This document shows, piece by piece, positions 43,804-55,895 of a DNA stretch of 64,000 nt (positions are counted from its first letter, which is position 1; every line of letters begins with the position of its first letter). The translations under genes and the position numbers were made by a program. The notes below the pieces were generated by a model. It did no database searches. It saw only the letters and a list, made by a program, of their open reading frames with translations, and was not told the DNA's origin. This stretch comes from Myxococcales bacterium. Its GTDB lineage: Bacteria; Myxococcota_A; Polyangia; Haliangiales; Haliangiaceae. The stretch covers positions 1 to 64,000 of the forward strand of contig JAEUJY010000143.1 of the NCBI GenBank assembly GCA_016794525.1. The letters are read 5' to 3'.

Positions 43804-44376
43804 TCACCGCTGCCACAGGATCGCCAGGTCGAGCTCGATCGCGTCGAACGGCTCGGCGCGGACCCGCTCGGCGGCGGCGGCGGTCAGGACGATGCGGTAG
43901 GTGTCGCCGTCGAGGCGCAGCACCTCGAGCGTCTGGGCGAGGCCGTCGACGAACCACACGTGGCCGACCCGGTTGCGGGCGTAGGCGGCGAGCTTGCGGG
44001 TGCGATCGAGGCGCGCGGTCGACGGCGACAGCACCTCGCACACCCAGTCGGCGGCCAGCGTGAAGTACGGCAGCTCGATCGGCACCTCGGGCATGCGCTC
44101 GCGGCGCCAGCCGGCCACGTCGGGCACCAGCACGTCCTTGCCGAGGTGCAGCTCGGGCTCGAACAGGATGACCCAACCACCGGGGCCGCCGCGGCCGCGC
44201 TTGAACGGCGGCCCCAGCTCCTCGGCGATGGCCGCCGCGGCCAGCGCGTGGAGCGGCGCCGGGCGCGGCGAGACCACCAGCTCGCCGTCGACGATCTCGC
44301 CGATCACGTGCTCGGGCAACGCCAGCACGTCGTCGTAAGTCGCCTCGCGCGGCGGCGTGCGCGTCATCGGGTTCAT
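43804..44376 (-). CDS. Uma2-family (DUF820) PD-(D/E)xK endonuclease-like protein
   Basis: A 190-residue protein of the Uma2 family, which has a restriction-endonuclease-like fold. Seen are EIVDGELVVSPRPAPLHALA, KDVLVPDVAGWR and DWVCEVLSPSTARLDRTRKLAAYARNRVGHVWFVD, the last three containing the catalytic Asp-Glu-x-Lys-type residues. The role is unclear; members are often in large paralogous families, sometimes with mobile elements. TACGAT overlaps the ATG at 44376 and lies 7 bp before the in-frame ATG at 44367, so the real start could be 44367. Confidence 0.85.
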   Translation of the reverse strand: MNPMTRTPPREATYDDVLALPEHVIGEIVDGELVVSPRPAPLHALAAAAIAEELGPPFKRGRGGPGGWVILFEPELHLGKDVLVPDVAGWRRERMPEVPIELPYFTLAADWVCEVLSPSTARLDRTRKLAAYARNRVGHVWFVDGLAQTLEVLRLDGDTYRIVLTAAAAERVRAEPFDAIELDLAILWQR

Positions 44377-44396
44377 CGTAGCACCCGGCCCCGGGC

Positions 44397-45560
44397 TCAC
44401 TTCCGCTTCTTGCCCTTGGCCGGCTTGCCGGCGGCCTTGGCGCCGGCGGGCGGCGCGCTCTCGAAGCCCGGGCGGTTCGCGACCGACGCCAGCCGTGCGC
44501 CGGTGGCGGGCAGGCGCCACGCCTGGCCCCACAGGCCGCCGGCCTTGCTCATCGACGGATCGAGGTACGGGTCGGGCGCGCTCTCCGGCACGGTGACGTC
44601 GATCAGCTTCTTGCCCGCCGGCAGCGCCAGGCCCGCGGCCTGCTCGGCGTGGGGCAGCGCGAAGCCGTCGGCGCCGACGGCGAAGGTGAAGGTGCGCAGC
44701 ACCTTGCCCTTGGCGCGCCAGTCGCAGCTCCACTGCCCCGGGTGGTCGCCCATGACGATCAGATCGCCGCTGAAGCGGCTCCGGTCGACGTCGGCCGACG
44801 AGCCCCAGGTCAAGCCGCCGATCCAGATCGAGTACCGGTTGACGTGGGCCACGCGCGGGTTGACCTGCGGGTCGCGCCAGTCGGTGGCCTCGAGGATGCT
44901 GCCGTAGCCGCCGCTGGCGTTGAAGTCGGCGAGGCGCTTGCCGTCGACCGAGCAGCGCAGCGTCTCGGCCTCGGGCGTCGCCCCGCCCTCGGTGGTGGCC
45001 CAGCCGTAGATCTGCACGCGGTGGTCGCCGGCGCCCCAGTCCTCCTCCGAGATGAGCGCGCTGCTCGCCAGATCGAGCGGCATCACCTGGTACTGCGCGT
45101 AGTACAGGCGCTTGTCGTTGCGCATGTACCAGTTCCAGAACCGCCCGACCTTGAGCTGGTGGGTCGACAGCGTCGTGACCGAGTCGTCGGCGTCGCGGGT
45201 GAACTTGAACACCGCGGTCACGTCGCCGAACGCGTCGAGCTGATCGGTGCCCTCGCAGTTGAACTGCGCGCTGTCGCCGCTGGCGTCGACGTCGCACGAC
45301 GCGGTGGTCAGCTTCTTGCCGCCGGCGATCCACTCGACGTCGACCCGATCGGCGCGGGAGATCTCGCCGCTGGCCGCGTGCACCCGGCCGTGGATCCGCA
45401 GGTGGTACTTGGAGGTGATGCCCTTCGCGACGTCGTTGCGATCCTCGGCGAGCTGGATCGTCAGCTCGGTCGGGTCGCTGGTGTACGCCTGATCGGCGAG
45501 CGCGGTGCCGGCGAGGGCGGTGGTGAACAGGGTCGACGCGATGGCGGTGCGGAGCATCAT
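44397..45560 (-). CDS. secreted protein of unknown function
   Basis: A 387-residue protein from the ATG at 45560 (or 45557). Signal peptide MMLRTAIASTLFTTALAGTALA. The mature protein is beta-rich, with paired Cys residues (SCDVD, FNCEG, RCSVDG, SCDWR) and an Ala/Lys-rich tail AGAKAAGKPAKGKKRK that is probably disordered and binds polyanions. Tandem Ig-like domains are possible: segments RIHGRVHAASGEISRADRVD and EAETLRCSVDGKRLADF repeat a similar order. A GAGG site lies before the start. Family not recognised. Confidence 0.7.
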   Translation of the reverse strand: MMLRTAIASTLFTTALAGTALADQAYTSDPTELTIQLAEDRNDVAKGITSKYHLRIHGRVHAASGEISRADRVDVEWIAGGKKLTTASCDVDASGDSAQFNCEGTDQLDAFGDVTAVFKFTRDADDSVTTLSTHQLKVGRFWNWYMRNDKRLYYAQYQVMPLDLASSALISEEDWGAGDHRVQIYGWATTEGGATPEAETLRCSVDGKRLADFNASGGYGSILEATDWRDPQVNPRVAHVNRYSIWIGGLTWGSSADVDRSRFSGDLIVMGDHPGQWSCDWRAKGKVLRTFTFAVGADGFALPHAEQAAGLALPAGKKLIDVTVPESAPDPYLDPSMSKAGGLWGQAWRLPATGARLASVANRPGFESAPPAGAKAAGKPAKGKKRK

Positions 45561-45664
45561 GGGAACCTCGGGGTGGCGTTGTGCCGGGGGTAGGGCCGGC
45601 GTTGCTGCTCCTATCGGCCGCCGCGCGCGGCGGTTGCGTCGACGGCGCGTTATTCTCGCGGCCG

Positions 45665-47203
45665 ATGCCAAACCCCAGTCGTCGCGACCTGTTGCGCGGG
45701 TCGGCGGCCGCCGCCGCGCTCGCCGCCTGCCGCCGCTCGCCGCAGGCCCAGGTGCCGCGGATCGCGGTGCCGCGCGGGGTCCAGGCCGGCGACGTCGACG
45801 GCGACACCGCGGTGGTGTGGGCCCAGAGCGACCGCCCGGCGCGGATGCGCGTCGAGTGGGACACCAGCGAGCGGTTCGCGCGCCCGCGGCGGGTCGATGG
45901 CCCCGCGGTCGATGCCAACGGTGACCTCACCGGCATCGTCGCGCTGGCCGGCCTGCCCGCCGGGCAGACCATCGTCTACCGCGTCGTGTTCGAGGACGGC
46001 CGCGATCGCAGCGCGCCGGTCGTGGGCCGCTTCGTCACGCCGCCGGCGGCCGGGACCACGTGGCGGTTCGCGTGGTCGGGCGACACCTGCGGCCAGGGCT
46101 GGGGCCGCAACCCCGAGTTCGGCGGCCTGCGCATCTTCGAGGCGATCCGCGCCGCGGCGCCGCGGTTCTTCCTCAACTCCGGCGACCTGATCTACGGCGA
46201 CAACCCGATCCTCCCCGCGGTGACGCTGCCCGACGGCCGGATCTGGCGCAACACCACCGACGAGGTCCTGGCCCGGGTCGCCGAGTCGCTGGCCGACTTC
46301 CGCCACCGTTTCGCCTACAACCTCGACGACGATCACCTGCGCGCGCTGTACGCCGAGTGCGCCCAGGTCGTGCAGTGGGACGATCACGAGACCCACAACA
46401 ACTGGTATCCGGGGCAGACGCTGGCCGACGATCGCTACCGCGAGCGCGACGCGTCGACGCTGGCCGCCCGCGCGCGCCAGGCCTTCTTCGACTACACGCC
46501 GATCCGCCGCGGCCCGGCCGGCGCCGGCTCGCCGATCCAGCGCGTGCTGCGCTACGGCCCCGACGTCGAGCTGTTCGTGCTCGACCTGCGCAGCTTCCGC
46601 ACCGCCAACGACGCCAACGATCGTGACGCCGACGGCGCGGTCATGCTGGGCGGCGCGCAGGCGCGGTGGCTGGTCGACGCGCTCGCTGGCTCGCGCGCGA
46701 CCTGGAAGATCGTCGCCAGCGATCAGCCGCTGGGGGTGATCATCCCCGACGGCGACGGCGCGCAGCCGCCGCAGGAGGGCTGGGGCCAGGGAGCGGGCCC
46801 GCCGCGCGGCCGCGAGCGCGAGCTGGCGTGGGTGCTGCGCGAGCTGCACCGCCGCGGTGTCGCCGACGTGGTGTGGCTGACCGCCGACGTGCACTACGCC
46901 GCCGCCCACCACTTCGATCCGGCGCGCGGGCAGGCCGGCGACTTCACGCCGTTCTGGGAGTTCATCGCCGGCCCGCTGCACGCCGGGACCTTCGGACCCA
47001 ACCCGCTCGACCCGACGTTCGGCCCCGAGGCGCGGTTCGTCTGGGCGCCGCCGCCCGGCACCGGCAACCTGGCGCCGTGGGACGGCCTGCAGTCGTTCGG
47101 CACGGTCGAGGTCGACGGCGCCAGCCGGGCGCTGACCGTGCGGCTGCACGGCCCGGCGGGCGAGGAGAAGTACGCCGTCACGTTGCCGCCGACCGGCCGG
47201 TGA
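45665..47203 (+). CDS. PhoD-like alkaline phosphatase/phosphodiesterase (TAT-exported)
   Basis: A 512-residue metallophosphatase. The N-terminus NPSRRDLLRGSAAAAALAACR has the twin-arginine motif followed by a hydrophobic stretch, so it is TAT-exported, maybe as a lipoprotein. The catalytic domain shows the calcium/iron PhoD ligand pattern: WSGDTCGQGWGRN, NSGDLIYGDNP, WDDHETHNNWYPG and TADVHYAAAHHF. It would release phosphate from phosphoesters in the periplasm. An N-terminal Fn3-like domain precedes it (DTAVVWAQSDRPARMRVEW). Full length for the family. Confidence 0.9.
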   Translation: MPNPSRRDLLRGSAAAAALAACRRSPQAQVPRIAVPRGVQAGDVDGDTAVVWAQSDRPARMRVEWDTSERFARPRRVDGPAVDANGDLTGIVALAGLPAGQTIVYRVVFEDGRDRSAPVVGRFVTPPAAGTTWRFAWSGDTCGQGWGRNPEFGGLRIFEAIRAAAPRFFLNSGDLIYGDNPILPAVTLPDGRIWRNTTDEVLARVAESLADFRHRFAYNLDDDHLRALYAECAQVVQWDDHETHNNWYPGQTLADDRYRERDASTLAARARQAFFDYTPIRRGPAGAGSPIQRVLRYGPDVELFVLDLRSFRTANDANDRDADGAVMLGGAQARWLVDALAGSRATWKIVASDQPLGVIIPDGDGAQPPQEGWGQGAGPPRGRERELAWVLRELHRRGVADVVWLTADVHYAAAHHFDPARGQAGDFTPFWEFIAGPLHAGTFGPNPLDPTFGPEARFVWAPPPGTGNLAPWDGLQSFGTVEVDGASRALTVRLHGPAGEEKYAVTLPPTGR

Positions 47204-47220
47204 TTTCCGCAGCAACCCCC

Positions 47221-47249
47221 TTGCGAGGCGGGCCGCGACCGTCTAGTTT
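47221..47249 (+). promoter_or_regulatory. promoter of tRNA(CAT)
   Basis: TTGCGA (47221-47226), a 17-bp spacer and TAGTTT (47244-47249) form a good sigma-70-type promoter whose expected start lies a few bases before the tRNA at 47261. Confidence 0.55.
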
Positions 47250-47260
47250 CCGCCGCCGTA

Positions 47261-47335
47261 GGCGGGGTAGCTCAGGGGTAGAGCAGGGGTCTCATAAGCC
47301 CTTGGTCGGCAGTTCAAATCTGCCCCCCGCCACCA
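47261..47335 (+). tRNA. tRNA with CAT anticodon (Met or Ile2), CCA encoded
   Basis: The acceptor stem GGCGGGG/CCCCGCC, D stem GCTC/GAGC, anticodon loop CTCATAA (anticodon CAT), T stem GGCAG/CTGCC with TTCAAAT loop, and an encoded 3' CCA are all present. G1-C72 excludes initiator Met. The variable loop (TTGGTC) looks more like Ile2 (lysidine-modified) than elongator Met, so identity is undecided. Confidence 0.9.
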
Positions 47336-47401
47336 TGGGGCCTCGCGGCCCGCGTCCTCGAGGTGTCTCGCCTCGGTCCGGATGCTAACGTCTGATTCTA
47401 C

Positions 47402-47472
47402 TCGGGGATCGTCTAATGGCAGGACAGCAGCCTTTGGAGCTGCTCATCAAGGTTCGAATCCTTGTCCCCGAA
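47402..47472 (+). tRNA. tRNA-Gln (TTG)
   Basis: Acceptor TCGGGGA/TCCCCGA, D stem GTC/GAC, anticodon stem GCAGC/GCTGC with loop CTTTGGA (anticodon TTG), T stem CAAGG/CCTTG with TTCGAAT loop. CCA is not encoded. It is preceded by another tRNA 66 bp upstream. Confidence 0.95.
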
Positions 47473-47481
47473 CGTATTGAT

Positions 47482-47545
47482 GGGAGGGTTTCTCGCGAAA
47501 CCCTCCCCCGACGGGGTCATGCCCCCGTCGGGGCCCCCACCCGAG
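47482..47545 (+). repeat. compound double-hairpin repeat, copy B
   Basis: GGGAGGGTTT-N6-AAACCCTCCC (47482-47507) followed by stem CCCCGACGGGG/CCCCGTCGGGG with a 6-base loop (47506-47533), then CCCCCACCCGAGA. It starts 10 bp after the tRNA-Gln gene. Same order of hairpins relative to the upstream gene as copies A and C. Confidence 0.9.
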
Positions 47546-47609
47546 ACGGCTGTCCGCCTGGCCTCCCGGGTGACGCGTGAGGGTGGGGCGGGTTGCGCGG
47601 CGTGAACCG

Positions 47610-47656
47610 GAGGTGGCGGAGGTGGCGGTGGTGGTGGCGGTGGCGGTGGCGGTGGC
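47610..47656 (+). repeat. GGTGGC triplet-type tandem repeat
   Basis: A run of GGTGGC/GGCGGT units in the space between copy B and the 47719 gene. It gives polyproline frames on the other strand and is probably non-coding. Confidence 0.75.
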
Positions 47657-47718
47657 TCAGTGGCACGTCGCGGGCATGATCGTCGCCGCATCCTGATACA
47701 GTCGGGCTCGGCGACTCC

Positions 47719-48093
47719 ATGAAGCTCGACAAGACCTGCGCGCTGTTCTTCGGCACCAAGATCGACTCCAAGACCCGGGAGGCGCTGGCCCAGGCCAAGC
47801 CCGGCGACAAGAAGTACTTCGACGGCAGCTCCGAGGAGTTCTTGCGCATCATCGACACCGGCGAGGAGAAGTGGATCGGCAAGGTGGTCAAGGCCGGGCC
47901 GGTGGTGACCGAGGTCGAGGACATCCAGCGCAACATCGTGTCGATCATGCGGCGGGTGGCGCCGGGCGCGCGGGTCGCGCCGTCGGGCATCCGCATCTTC
48001 GTGCTGCAGGGCGCGGCGATCGGCGCGGCGATCATCGACGACGAGGGCGACGACGCCGACCCGGCGGCCAGCGGCCCGTACATCACGCTGTGA
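47719..48093 (+). CDS. protein of unknown function
   Basis: A 124-residue cytoplasmic protein (MKLDKTCALFFGTKIDSKTR). The amino-acid mix (many Lys, Asp, Ile) is unlike shadow frames, so it is a real gene. A helix-rich centre and strands ending in IFVLQGAAIGAAIIDDEGDD are seen. No domain is recognised. It lies between two double-hairpin repeat copies (B upstream, C downstream) and is convergent with the Ppx gene. Confidence 0.6.
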   Translation: MKLDKTCALFFGTKIDSKTREALAQAKPGDKKYFDGSSEEFLRIIDTGEEKWIGKVVKAGPVVTEVEDIQRNIVSIMRRVAPGARVAPSGIRIFVLQGAAIGAAIIDDEGDDADPAASGPYITL

Positions 48094-48129
48094 TGCGCTA
48101 CGACCGCCGCGCGTGGTGGATCTCGCGTA

Positions 48130-48192
48130 TCGGGCGGGGGCCCCGGCGGGGGCATGACCCCGCCGGGGGAGGGTTTGTCGACAAACCCTCCT
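48130..48192 (-). repeat. compound double-hairpin repeat, copy C
   Basis: Stem CCCCGGCGGGG/CCCCGCCGGGG (48141-48168) and a perfect palindrome GGAGGGTTT-GTCGAC-AAACCCTCC (48168-48191) whose last base is the first base of the Ppx stop codon. Same architecture as copies A and B. Confidence 0.9.
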
Positions 48193-49105
48193 AGGGGTTC
48201 AGCGCGTAGGCGAGGCCCCAGCGGATGCCGCGGTCGCACACGATGACCTGCGGCGCCTCGAGGCGAGCGGCCAGGCGCGCGAAGATCGCGGCGCCAGCGG
48301 CGATGACGTCGGCCCGCGGCGCCTCCATCCCCGGCAGCGCGCGGCGCTCGGCGGTGGTCATCGCCAGCAGGCGCTGGGTCCAGCCCTCGACGGTGGCCGG
48401 CGCCAGCGCGTGGCCGTGGACCTGGTCGGGGTCGTAGGCGGGCAGCCGCAGATCGAGCGCGGCCAGCGTGGTGGCGGTGCCGGCCGAGGCCACCAGCGTG
48501 ACGCCGGCGGGCAGGGTCGGCACGAACCGCGCGAGGTGGTCGTCGATGCCGGCGAACAGCGCCGCGGCGTCGGCGTCGGTCGGCGGGTCGTGGGGCAGGT
48601 GGCGCTCGGCGAGGCGCACCGCGCCGATCGGTACGCTGACCGCGGTGACCACGCGGGCGCCGTCGGTGACGATCACCTCGGTCGAGCCGCCGCCGACGTC
48701 GGCCACCACGAACGGCTTGCCGGTCAGCGCCGGCAGGCTGCGGCTGGCCGCCAGGAACGCCAGCTCGGCCTCGCGCTCGCCGGCGATCGTCGTGATCGGC
48801 GCGCCGAGGATCGCGGTCGCGGGCGTGACGAACGCGGCCGCGTTCTGCGCCTCGCGCAGCGCCTGGGTGGCGATCACGTCGACCTGGGTGGCGCCGTGGC
48901 GGGCGATCAGCGCGGCGTACTCGCGGCAGATCGCCAGCGACCGCTCGATCGCGTCGGGGTGCAGCCGCTGGCTGGCGTCGAGCCCCTGGCCCAGGCGGCC
49001 GAAGCGGCAGCCGTCGTAGACTCTGGCCAGGCCACCGGCGGCGCCGACCTCGACGATCAGCAGCAGGAGCGTGTTGGTGCCGATGTCGATGACGGCGCGG
49101 CGCAT
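48191..49105 (-). CDS. Ppx/GppA-family phosphatase
   Basis: A 304-residue protein of the exopolyphosphatase/pppGpp phosphatase family (ASKHA fold). Seen are the phosphate-1 motif AVIDIGTNT, the phosphate-2-like motif VVADVGGGSTEVIV and the adenosine-type ASAGTATTLAA. It lacks the C-terminal HD-like domain of E. coli Ppx and is of the short class. It would hydrolyse polyphosphate or pppGpp. The ATG at 49105 is chosen; TACAAC lies 6 bp upstream. Divergent from the CobW-type gene, 38 bp between the starts. Confidence 0.9.
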   Translation of the reverse strand: MRRAVIDIGTNTLLLLIVEVGAAGGLARVYDGCRFGRLGQGLDASQRLHPDAIERSLAICREYAALIARHGATQVDVIATQALREAQNAAAFVTPATAILGAPITTIAGEREAELAFLAASRSLPALTGKPFVVADVGGGSTEVIVTDGARVVTAVSVPIGAVRLAERHLPHDPPTDADAAALFAGIDDHLARFVPTLPAGVTLVASAGTATTLAALDLRLPAYDPDQVHGHALAPATVEGWTQRLLAMTTAERRALPGMEAPRADVIAAGAAIFARLAARLEAPQVIVCDRGIRWGLAYALNP

Positions 49106-49111
49106 CGCCGG

Positions 49112-49121
49112 GTTGTACAAT
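49112..49121. promoter_or_regulatory. TTGTACAA palindrome shared by divergent genes
   Basis: A GTTGTACAAT stretch contains TACAAC (minus, 6 bp from the Ppx ATG) and TACAAT (plus, 22 bp before the CobW-type ATG), so it can serve as -10 element in both directions. The same TTGTACAA palindrome precedes the WYL gene at 1793-1800. Confidence 0.4.
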
Positions 49122-49143
49122 GCCGCGTAGAGTTCCGCGATCG

Positions 49144-50121
49144 ATGAAGGTCCCGCTCGTCGTCCTCACCGGCTTCCTCGGCGCCGGCAAGACCACGCTG
49201 GTCAACCGCGTGATCGCCGCGCGGGCGCGCGCCGGCGACGCGGTGGGCAAGCTGGCGATCGTCGTCAACGAGCTGGGCGCGATCGGCATCGACGCCGACC
49301 TGCTGCCGCGCGGCGCCGCCCGCCAGGTCGAGCTGCCCGGCGGCTGCGTGTGCTGCGTGCTGGCCGACGAGCTCGATCGCACGATCGTCGACATCCTCGA
49401 CGCCAACCCCGAGGTCGACACGATCCTGCTCGAGACCACCGGCGTCGCCGAGCCGGTGCCGATCGTCTGGACGCTGGAGCGGCCGCCGCTCGACGCCCGG
49501 GTGCGGGTGGCGGCGATCGTCACCGTCGTCGATCCGCTGTCGTGGCCGGCGGCGCAGGCGACCTCGACGGCGGCGCAGATCCAGGTCGAGAGCGCCGACG
49601 TCGTGCTGGTGACGAAGCTCGACGTCGCGACGCCAGCAGAGCTGGCAGCGACGACCGCGTCGGTGGCCGCGCTGGCGCCCCACGCGCCGGTGATCGCCCG
49701 CGCCACCGACGCCGCGGCGGCGTGGCTGCTGGCGACGCTGCGCGACCCGCCCGAGCGCGACGGCGCCCGCGATCACGCCGATCACGCCGACCACGATCAC
49801 GGCCCCGATCACGGCGTCGTCAGCGCCGCGCTGCCGATCGACGCGCGGCTCGATCTCGAGGCGTTCGAGGACGCCGTCGGCGAGCTGCCGCCGAGCTTCT
49901 TCCGCGTGAAGGCGATCGTCCACGGCGTCGATCCCCGGACCGGCGACCCCGGGCTGCGGTGGGCGGCGGTGCACCGGGTCGGCGGGCGGGTGTCGAGCGA
50001 GCCGGTCGCGGCGCCGGCCGGCGGCGCCCGGATCGTCGGGATCGGGAGTGGCGTCACCGACGCGCCGCTGGCGGCGTGCGTGGCGGCGGCCGTGCTACCG
50101 TCCAGCCGGGGCCCGCGATGA
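49144..50121 (+). CDS. CobW/COG0523-family GTP-binding metallochaperone
   Basis: A 325-residue G3E GTPase. P-loop GFLGAGKTT at 9-17, the metal-binding GGCVCC at about 68-73, a Walker B-like ETTGVAEP, and NKxD-like VTKLD. A His/Asp-rich insert DHADHADHDHGPDHG at about 210-225 can bind metal. The C-terminal CobW_C domain is complete (FFRVKAIVHG ...). It is expected to insert or buffer a divalent metal (Zn, Co or Fe). It overlaps the FHA gene by ATGA, in a three-gene operon. Confidence 0.9.
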   Translation: MKVPLVVLTGFLGAGKTTLVNRVIAARARAGDAVGKLAIVVNELGAIGIDADLLPRGAARQVELPGGCVCCVLADELDRTIVDILDANPEVDTILLETTGVAEPVPIVWTLERPPLDARVRVAAIVTVVDPLSWPAAQATSTAAQIQVESADVVLVTKLDVATPAELAATTASVAALAPHAPVIARATDAAAAWLLATLRDPPERDGARDHADHADHDHGPDHGVVSAALPIDARLDLEAFEDAVGELPPSFFRVKAIVHGVDPRTGDPGLRWAAVHRVGGRVSSEPVAAPAGGARIVGIGSGVTDAPLAACVAAAVLPSSRGPR

Positions 50122-50639
50122 CGCTCGACGAACGTCCGCACGCGAAGACGCTGCGCGATCTCTTGCTGGAGGTCCGCGGCGGCTACGTCTTGCATCGGCC
50201 GATCCTGGTCGACATCACGCCGTCGGCCGACGGCGACCCCGACACCACGATCGAGCGCACGCTGACGATGCAGCTGCCGGTGTCGGGCGAGCCGCAGCTG
50301 GCCGCCGAGCTGGCCGGCTGCGCGTTCATGCTGGTCGGGCCGAACACGCTGCACGGCGCCGCCGACGCGCCGGTCACGATCGGGCGCTCGCGGCGGTGCG
50401 ATCTGCGCATCGACAACGAGTCGGTGTCGAAGGTCCACGGCTCGATCGGCTTCGACGAGGCCCGCGGCTACGTCGTCGTCGACGAGAACTCGCGCAACGG
50501 CACCCGCGTCAACGGCCAGCCCCTGGCGCCGGGCGCGGCGGCGGCGGTCTACGCCGGCGCCCAGGTGGCGTTCGGCGACGCGACGTTCGTGTTCATCGAT
50601 CCCCCGACGCTGCGCAAGCTGGCGCGCCTGGCGACATGA
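50118..50639 (+). CDS. FHA-domain protein
   Basis: A 173-residue protein. The FHA domain (about 85-165) has the phosphothreonine-binding residues: IGRSRRCDLRI, VSKVHGSI (Ser and His) and NGTRVNG. The N-terminal half is a helical region of unknown function. It would bind phosphorylated partner proteins. It overlaps both neighbours by 4 bp and lies between the metallochaperone and a lipoprotein. Confidence 0.9.
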   Translation: MTLDERPHAKTLRDLLLEVRGGYVLHRPILVDITPSADGDPDTTIERTLTMQLPVSGEPQLAAELAGCAFMLVGPNTLHGAADAPVTIGRSRRCDLRIDNESVSKVHGSIGFDEARGYVVVDENSRNGTRVNGQPLAPGAAAAVYAGAQVAFGDATFVFIDPPTLRKLARLAT

Positions 50640-51688
50640 GCGGCCGGGCGCTGGCGCTCGCGCTGGGGGCGCTGGTCGCGCTGGCGGCGTGCGGCCAGGA
50701 CGCGATCGCGGTCGCCGATCGCGGCGGCGCCGATCACAACCGCGCGGCGCTCCTGGCCGCGGCCCGGCAGTGCCGCACCGCGGGCAACACGCCCGAGGCG
50801 TTCGCGGCGTTCGCGCAGAGCGTGCTGACCTTGCGGGTCGGCATGGACGAGACCGTCGCCGAGGAGGCCGAGCTGCTGGTGCTGGGGCTGGCGCTCGACG
50901 CGGTCAGCGCGCTGCCCGGCGCGGCCACCGGCGCCGAGGCGCCGATCCTGAAGGTGTGGCCGATCGGCCTCGCGCCGCGGATCACCGCGCCGGTGCCGGG
51001 CCGGCCGCTGTCGGACGCGTGGAGCGAGTACATGGCCGGCCCCGACGAGGACGTCGGCCGCTACGTGATGCGGCTGTGCGGCGCGCAGCTGGCGCGCGAG
51101 TGCGGCCACGTCGTGCCCGAGGGCCAGGCCGCGGTGGTGGCGTCGGTGGCGATCGAGCGCTTCACCGACCGCATCCGCGCCGCGGTCGCGACCTGCCTGA
51201 CCTGCGGCCACGACGTCTGGAAGCAGCGCATCGCCGGCTGGGAGGCGCTCGATCGCGCCGCGGTGGCCTACGTCCAGCCGGCGCGGCAGCGCAGCGCGGT
51301 CGCGCGCTGGCCGGTGGCGGGCCCCGGCGCCCGGCCGCTGCCGGCCGGCCCGACGCTCGAGCTCGACGACGACGGCGCGATCTGGGTCGGCGACGAGTCG
51401 GTCAGCCCGACCGCGCTGGTGGCGTTCCTGGCCGCGGCCCGCCGCGAGGCCGCCAGCGACACGCTGCGCATCCACCTGACGCCCGAGGCCCCGGCCGATC
51501 GGCTGCGCAACGCGATGATCCAGGCGCGCGCCGCCGGCTTCGCGCGGGTCGCGCTCACCGCGCGCGTGCCGCGCTACCCGTGGACGCTGGTCGCGTACCC
51601 GCTCGACGTCGGCGCGACGCTGCCGGTGCGCGACGCCGATCCGGTGCAGATCCTCACCCGCGTGCTCGACGTCCGCTCACCGCAGTGA
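50636..51688 (+). CDS. lipoprotein with ExbD-like C-terminal domain
   Basis: A 350-residue lipoprotein (lipobox LAACGQD). The C-terminal about 90 residues (TLRIHLTPEAPADRLRNAMIQARAAGF) resemble the periplasmic domain of ExbD/TolR. The middle is helical with several cysteines (CGAQLARECGH, CLTCGH). Function unknown. Its end overlaps by 12 bp the end of the convergent radical SAM gene. Confidence 0.65.
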   Translation: MSGRALALALGALVALAACGQDAIAVADRGGADHNRAALLAAARQCRTAGNTPEAFAAFAQSVLTLRVGMDETVAEEAELLVLGLALDAVSALPGAATGAEAPILKVWPIGLAPRITAPVPGRPLSDAWSEYMAGPDEDVGRYVMRLCGAQLARECGHVVPEGQAAVVASVAIERFTDRIRAAVATCLTCGHDVWKQRIAGWEALDRAAVAYVQPARQRSAVARWPVAGPGARPLPAGPTLELDDDGAIWVGDESVSPTALVAFLAAARREAASDTLRIHLTPEAPADRLRNAMIQARAAGFARVALTARVPRYPWTLVAYPLDVGATLPVRDADPVQILTRVLDVRSPQ

Positions 51689-52230
51689 GCGCACGGTCAG
51701 CGGCGCGACGCCGGTAAGCTCGAGCGAGCCGTCCTTGCCGATCCGGATCTCGGCCTCGGGCGTGGCCTCGACCTCGGCGCGGCTGTGGCGCGCCGTCAGC
51801 AGGTGCAGCGTCTGGTTGGCCGAGCCGCGCAGGCCGTGGCCGAGCTTGTCGGCGGGCTGGTAGCGGCCGTCGACCAGCACGTCGAGGTGGGCCAGCACCG
51901 CCGGGCCCAGCGCCTGCGCCGCCAGCTCGCCGCGGGTGTAGCCCGAGAACATCAGCGTCGAGCGCCCGCGCCGCCGCGCCGCCAGCAGCAGCTCGAGCGC
52001 GGCCGGCGCCTGCTGCATCGGCTCGCCGCCCGACAGCGTCAGCCCGTCGACGGCGGCGGCGTCGAAGGCCGCGATCACCTCGTCGAGCGCGATCGTCGGG
52101 CCGGCCGCGACGTGGGTCGCCGGGTTGAAGCAGCCGGCGCAGCCCAGCGTGCAGCCCTGGAACCAGACGACGAAGCGCCGGCCCGGGCCGTTGGCGCGGC
52201 TGGCGCTGGCGGTCGCGTGGACCCGCGCGA

Positions 52231-52234
<4 letters not shown>
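51677..52234 (-). CDS. NrdG-like radical SAM enzyme (single 4Fe-4S domain)
   Basis: A 185-residue enzyme with the radical SAM cluster in CTLGCAGC (CxxxCxxC), and a GGEPM motif in LSGGEPMQQ for SAM binding. The fold is the short, NrdG/PflA-activase-like one, with no extra SPASM cluster. Such enzymes make a glycyl radical in a partner protein. No glycyl-radical enzyme (NrdD, PflB) lies in the window. It starts at a GTG overlapping the stop of the TldE-like gene (GTGA), so it ends that operon. Confidence 0.85.
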
Positions 52235-55862
<3,628 letters not shown>

Positions 55863-55895
55863 ATGCGCCAAGCGTAGGGGCCGCGTCGCCCGCGG

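Noticed and set aside
43804-44376. Uma2 gene as a sign of a mobile element
   Set aside because: No transposase, inverted repeat or composition change was found around it; Uma2 genes are often chromosomal paralogues.
47413-47691. A 92-residue polyproline open frame on the minus strand
   Set aside because: It overlaps the tRNA-Gln gene and repeat copy B and consists of repeat-derived codons.
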